From Desulfobacterales bacterium (GTDB lineage Bacteria > Desulfobacterota > Desulfobacteria > Desulfobacterales > C00003060), in contig JAUWMM010000126.1 in the NCBI GenBank assembly GCA_030613145.1, positions 1 to 6,089 of the forward strand: a stretch of DNA of 6,089 nucleotides, read 5' to 3'. Below the pieces are notes generated by a model, which worked only from the letters and a program-made list of their open reading frames with translations, had not been told where the DNA came from and made no database searches. Both the position numbers and the translations under genes were made by a program. This document shows positions 4,859 through 6,089 of this stretch, piece after piece; the stretch's first letter is position 1; each line of letters begins with the position of its first letter.

Positions 4859-5221
4859 ATGTTTGGCCAATTCGTAAAAGAGGAAAGGCTGGAAAAAGGA
4901 ATTGGCTTGAGAGAATTCTGTAGAAAACTGGGTTTGGATGCTAGCAATTGGAGCAAGGTGGAGCGAGGAGTCCTTCCACCACCCCAAAACGAAACGAAAC
5001 TGAAAAGGATAGCAAGTATTTTAGGCATTCATGCTGATTCAGAAAAATGGCAGACGATGAAGGATCAGGCGAGTGTTGATGCAGGAATTATCCCTAAAGA
5101 CCTTTTATCTGACGAGGACGTTCTCAAGGCATTGCCGATGTTTTTCAGAACGATAAGAAGCGAAAAGCCAACTCCCGAAGACCTCGACAAACTGATTATG
5201 AAGATTAGAAAGGAGGGCTGA
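4859..5221 (+). CDS. XRE-family HTH transcriptional regulator
   Basis: A 120-residue DNA-binding protein, probably the repressor of its own operon. Residues 5-58 form a Cro/CI-type helix-turn-helix: VKEERLEKGIGLREFCRKLG, then DASNWSKVERGVLPPP as the recognition-helix region, then LKRIASILGI. Residues 60-120 are an acidic to basic helical tail without a recognised domain. I take ATG 4859 as the start because AAGGAGG (4846-4852) is 6 nt upstream and the domain then begins at the usual place. An in-frame ATG at 4826 would add 11 residues encoded through the ribosome binding site itself. The gene is followed, in the same frame and after only one stop codon, by an ImmA/IrrE peptidase, the common partner of such regulators. 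The tandem palindromes at 4679-4718 are its likely operators. Family identity is firm; targets are inferred. Confidence 0.9.
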   Translation: MFGQFVKEERLEKGIGLREFCRKLGLDASNWSKVERGVLPPPQNETKLKRIASILGIHADSEKWQTMKDQASVDAGIIPKDLLSDEDVLKALPMFFRTIRSEKPTPEDLDKLIMKIRKEG

Positions 5222-5224
5222 TCC

Positions 5225-5854
5225 CTGGATTACAAAAAGTTTAAGTGTCCGTGGATTCCCAAAGCAGAGCTTTGGGAGATTGTAGAAGGCTTTAGAAGAG
5301 AATACTGGCCGGAGAATGCGTTGCCAGTAGATATGGAAAACATTGTTGAGCAAAGGTTGCGACTGCATATTGAACCAAAACGCTCTTTGTCAGACGAACT
5401 GGACATGGATGCTTACTTGAGGTTTGATTTAAGCGGCATTGTCGTGGATCATGATCGTTACATGAATACAAGATATCAGAACCGCCTCCGCTTCTCTTTC
5501 GCACATGAGGTTGGGCATTTCGTCCTGCATCAAGGAATTTACGACGGACTTGATCTTTCAACTCCAGAGGAGTGGAAGGAGCTGGTTCTGGACGAGACTG
5601 ATGAAGAATACCGGTCCTTCGAATGGCAGGCAAACGAATTCGCAGGTCGTCTGTTGGTACCTCGAAAACAGTTAGTGCATGAAATAGAAAAGATACACGA
5701 GGTAATCAAGAAAAGAGATATGGAGCAATACCTGAAAGATAATCCTTGGGCAGTTTTACCAAGAGTAAGCCCCAAGCTATGCAGGCCATTTGGAGTATCA
5801 GAAATCGTTATTGAAACAAGAGTGGAAAGAGAGGAACTGTGGCCACCTAATTAG
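5225..5854 (+). CDS. ImmA/IrrE-family zinc metallo-endopeptidase, apparent CTG start
   Basis: A 209-residue cytoplasmic zinc peptidase of the COG2856/ImmA group, whose known members cleave a partner XRE repressor to switch genes on. The zinc motif is FAHEVGHFVLH (His94, Glu95, His98), and the third ligand is Glu138 in ANEFAGRLLVP. Residues 12-50 (AELWEIVEGFRREYW, then PVDMENIVEQRLRLHIEP) are the usual N-terminal helical segment of the family. No ATG or GTG is available before that segment. TTG 5321 and ATG 5333 would delete part of it. CTG at 5225 lies 8 nt after AAGGAGG (5210-5216), so I choose it, giving MDYKKFKCPW as the N-terminus. The XRE stop TGA (5219-5221) is the only stop separating the two genes, which share one frame. 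The catalytic set is complete. Confidence 0.88.
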   Translation: MDYKKFKCPWIPKAELWEIVEGFRREYWPENALPVDMENIVEQRLRLHIEPKRSLSDELDMDAYLRFDLSGIVVDHDRYMNTRYQNRLRFSFAHEVGHFVLHQGIYDGLDLSTPEEWKELVLDETDEEYRSFEWQANEFAGRLLVPRKQLVHEIEKIHEVIKKRDMEQYLKDNPWAVLPRVSPKLCRPFGVSEIVIETRVEREELWPPN

Positions 5855-5939
5855 AAATTGCCCAAGCTGGGGAAACAGATAGGAATGGGCTTGGACGTAT
5901 GAAGTAGGGCAACACGAGTGATTAACAAGGAGAAGAATC

Positions 5940-6086
5940 ATGGCAAAAAAGGTAACGAGCAAGAGAGTCGCATCGAAAGCGTCAAAGGTTTTGCGAGATC
6001 GTCGCACGTGTAAGGCTTCAAAATCCGCTGCCGGGAGCGCCTTGTCACAGAGAGAAAAACCGATGATAAGGGGTAAAAAGAAATAG
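5940..6086 (+). CDS. Small basic Lys/Ser/Ala-rich protein, function unknown
   Basis: A 48-residue protein beginning MAKKVTSKRVASKASKVL, with SKSAAGSALSQ in the middle and ending in RGKKK. Nearly a third of the residues are Lys or Arg. It has no signal peptide or membrane segment, and I do not recognise a characterised family. The general pattern (ASKVL, then a KASKSAAGSALSQ core) reminds me of short conserved hypothetical proteins in many bacteria, but I cannot confirm that here. Expression is supported by AAGGAG (5927-5932), 7 nt before the ATG, and by tandem stops TAG-TAA (6084-6089). It follows the ImmA gene by 85 bp on the same strand and may be cotranscribed. Its composition suggests nucleic-acid contact, which is only an inference. 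Confidence 0.7.
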   Translation: MAKKVTSKRVASKASKVLRDRRTCKASKSAAGSALSQREKPMIRGKKK

Positions 6087-6089
6087 TAA

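Noticed and set aside
5292..5633. 113-codon minus-strand frame
   Set aside because: It is antisense to the ImmA peptidase zinc-binding core and has no independent support.
1..6089. CRISPR array, integrase or transposase gene
   Set aside because: No regularly spaced direct repeats and no protein with integrase or transposase motifs were seen on either strand.

Overview
The window looks like a stretch of a Gram-negative bacterial chromosome, where a housekeeping locus (uvrC and a tRNA-Lys) meets a run of accessory, defence-type genes. I lean towards a deltaproteobacterium (Desulfobacterota) from general gene style and from a GTGTCCATCC-type terminal repeat, but that lineage call is weak.

Layout. 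Positions 1-1078 (minus) hold the first 359 codons of uvrC, cut by the window edge. Positions 1079-1471 hold the uvrC promoter region and a 145-bp inverted-repeat element (1296-1440) resembling a MITE. A tRNA-Lys(CTT) with encoded CCA lies at 1472-1548, followed by a hairpin. Positions 1722-2350 (minus) encode a toxin-antitoxin pair: an AbrB/MazE-type antitoxin and a PIN-domain RNase toxin overlapping by GTGA, with a good promoter and a candidate operator. A fused-end copy of the same terminal repeat (2580-2612) sits just before the ribosome binding site of a beta-class DNA methyltransferase (2631-3803, plus). Converging on it is an MjaI-family type II restriction endonuclease (3826-4401, minus) whose reading frame contains one in-frame TAG at codon 26. 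Positions 4664-4718 carry a sigma70-like promoter overlapped by two 21-bp operator-like palindromes, in front of an XRE regulator (4859-5221) and an ImmA/IrrE metallopeptidase (5225-5854). The peptidase appears to start at CTG and lies in the same frame as the XRE gene, immediately after its TGA. A 48-residue basic protein with a clear ribosome binding site (5940-6086) ends the window.

How the parts work together. Three self-regulating modules sit side by side: toxin-antitoxin, restriction-modification, and a repressor/anti-repressor-protease pair. The restriction system looks half dead: the methyltransferase is intact but the endonuclease is interrupted, which would leave an orphan methylase. 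The XRE-ImmA pair is probably a derepression switch in which the peptidase cleaves the repressor bound at the tandem operators. Its targets beyond its own promoter are unknown. No integrase, transposase gene, CRISPR array or clear attachment-site repeat is visible.
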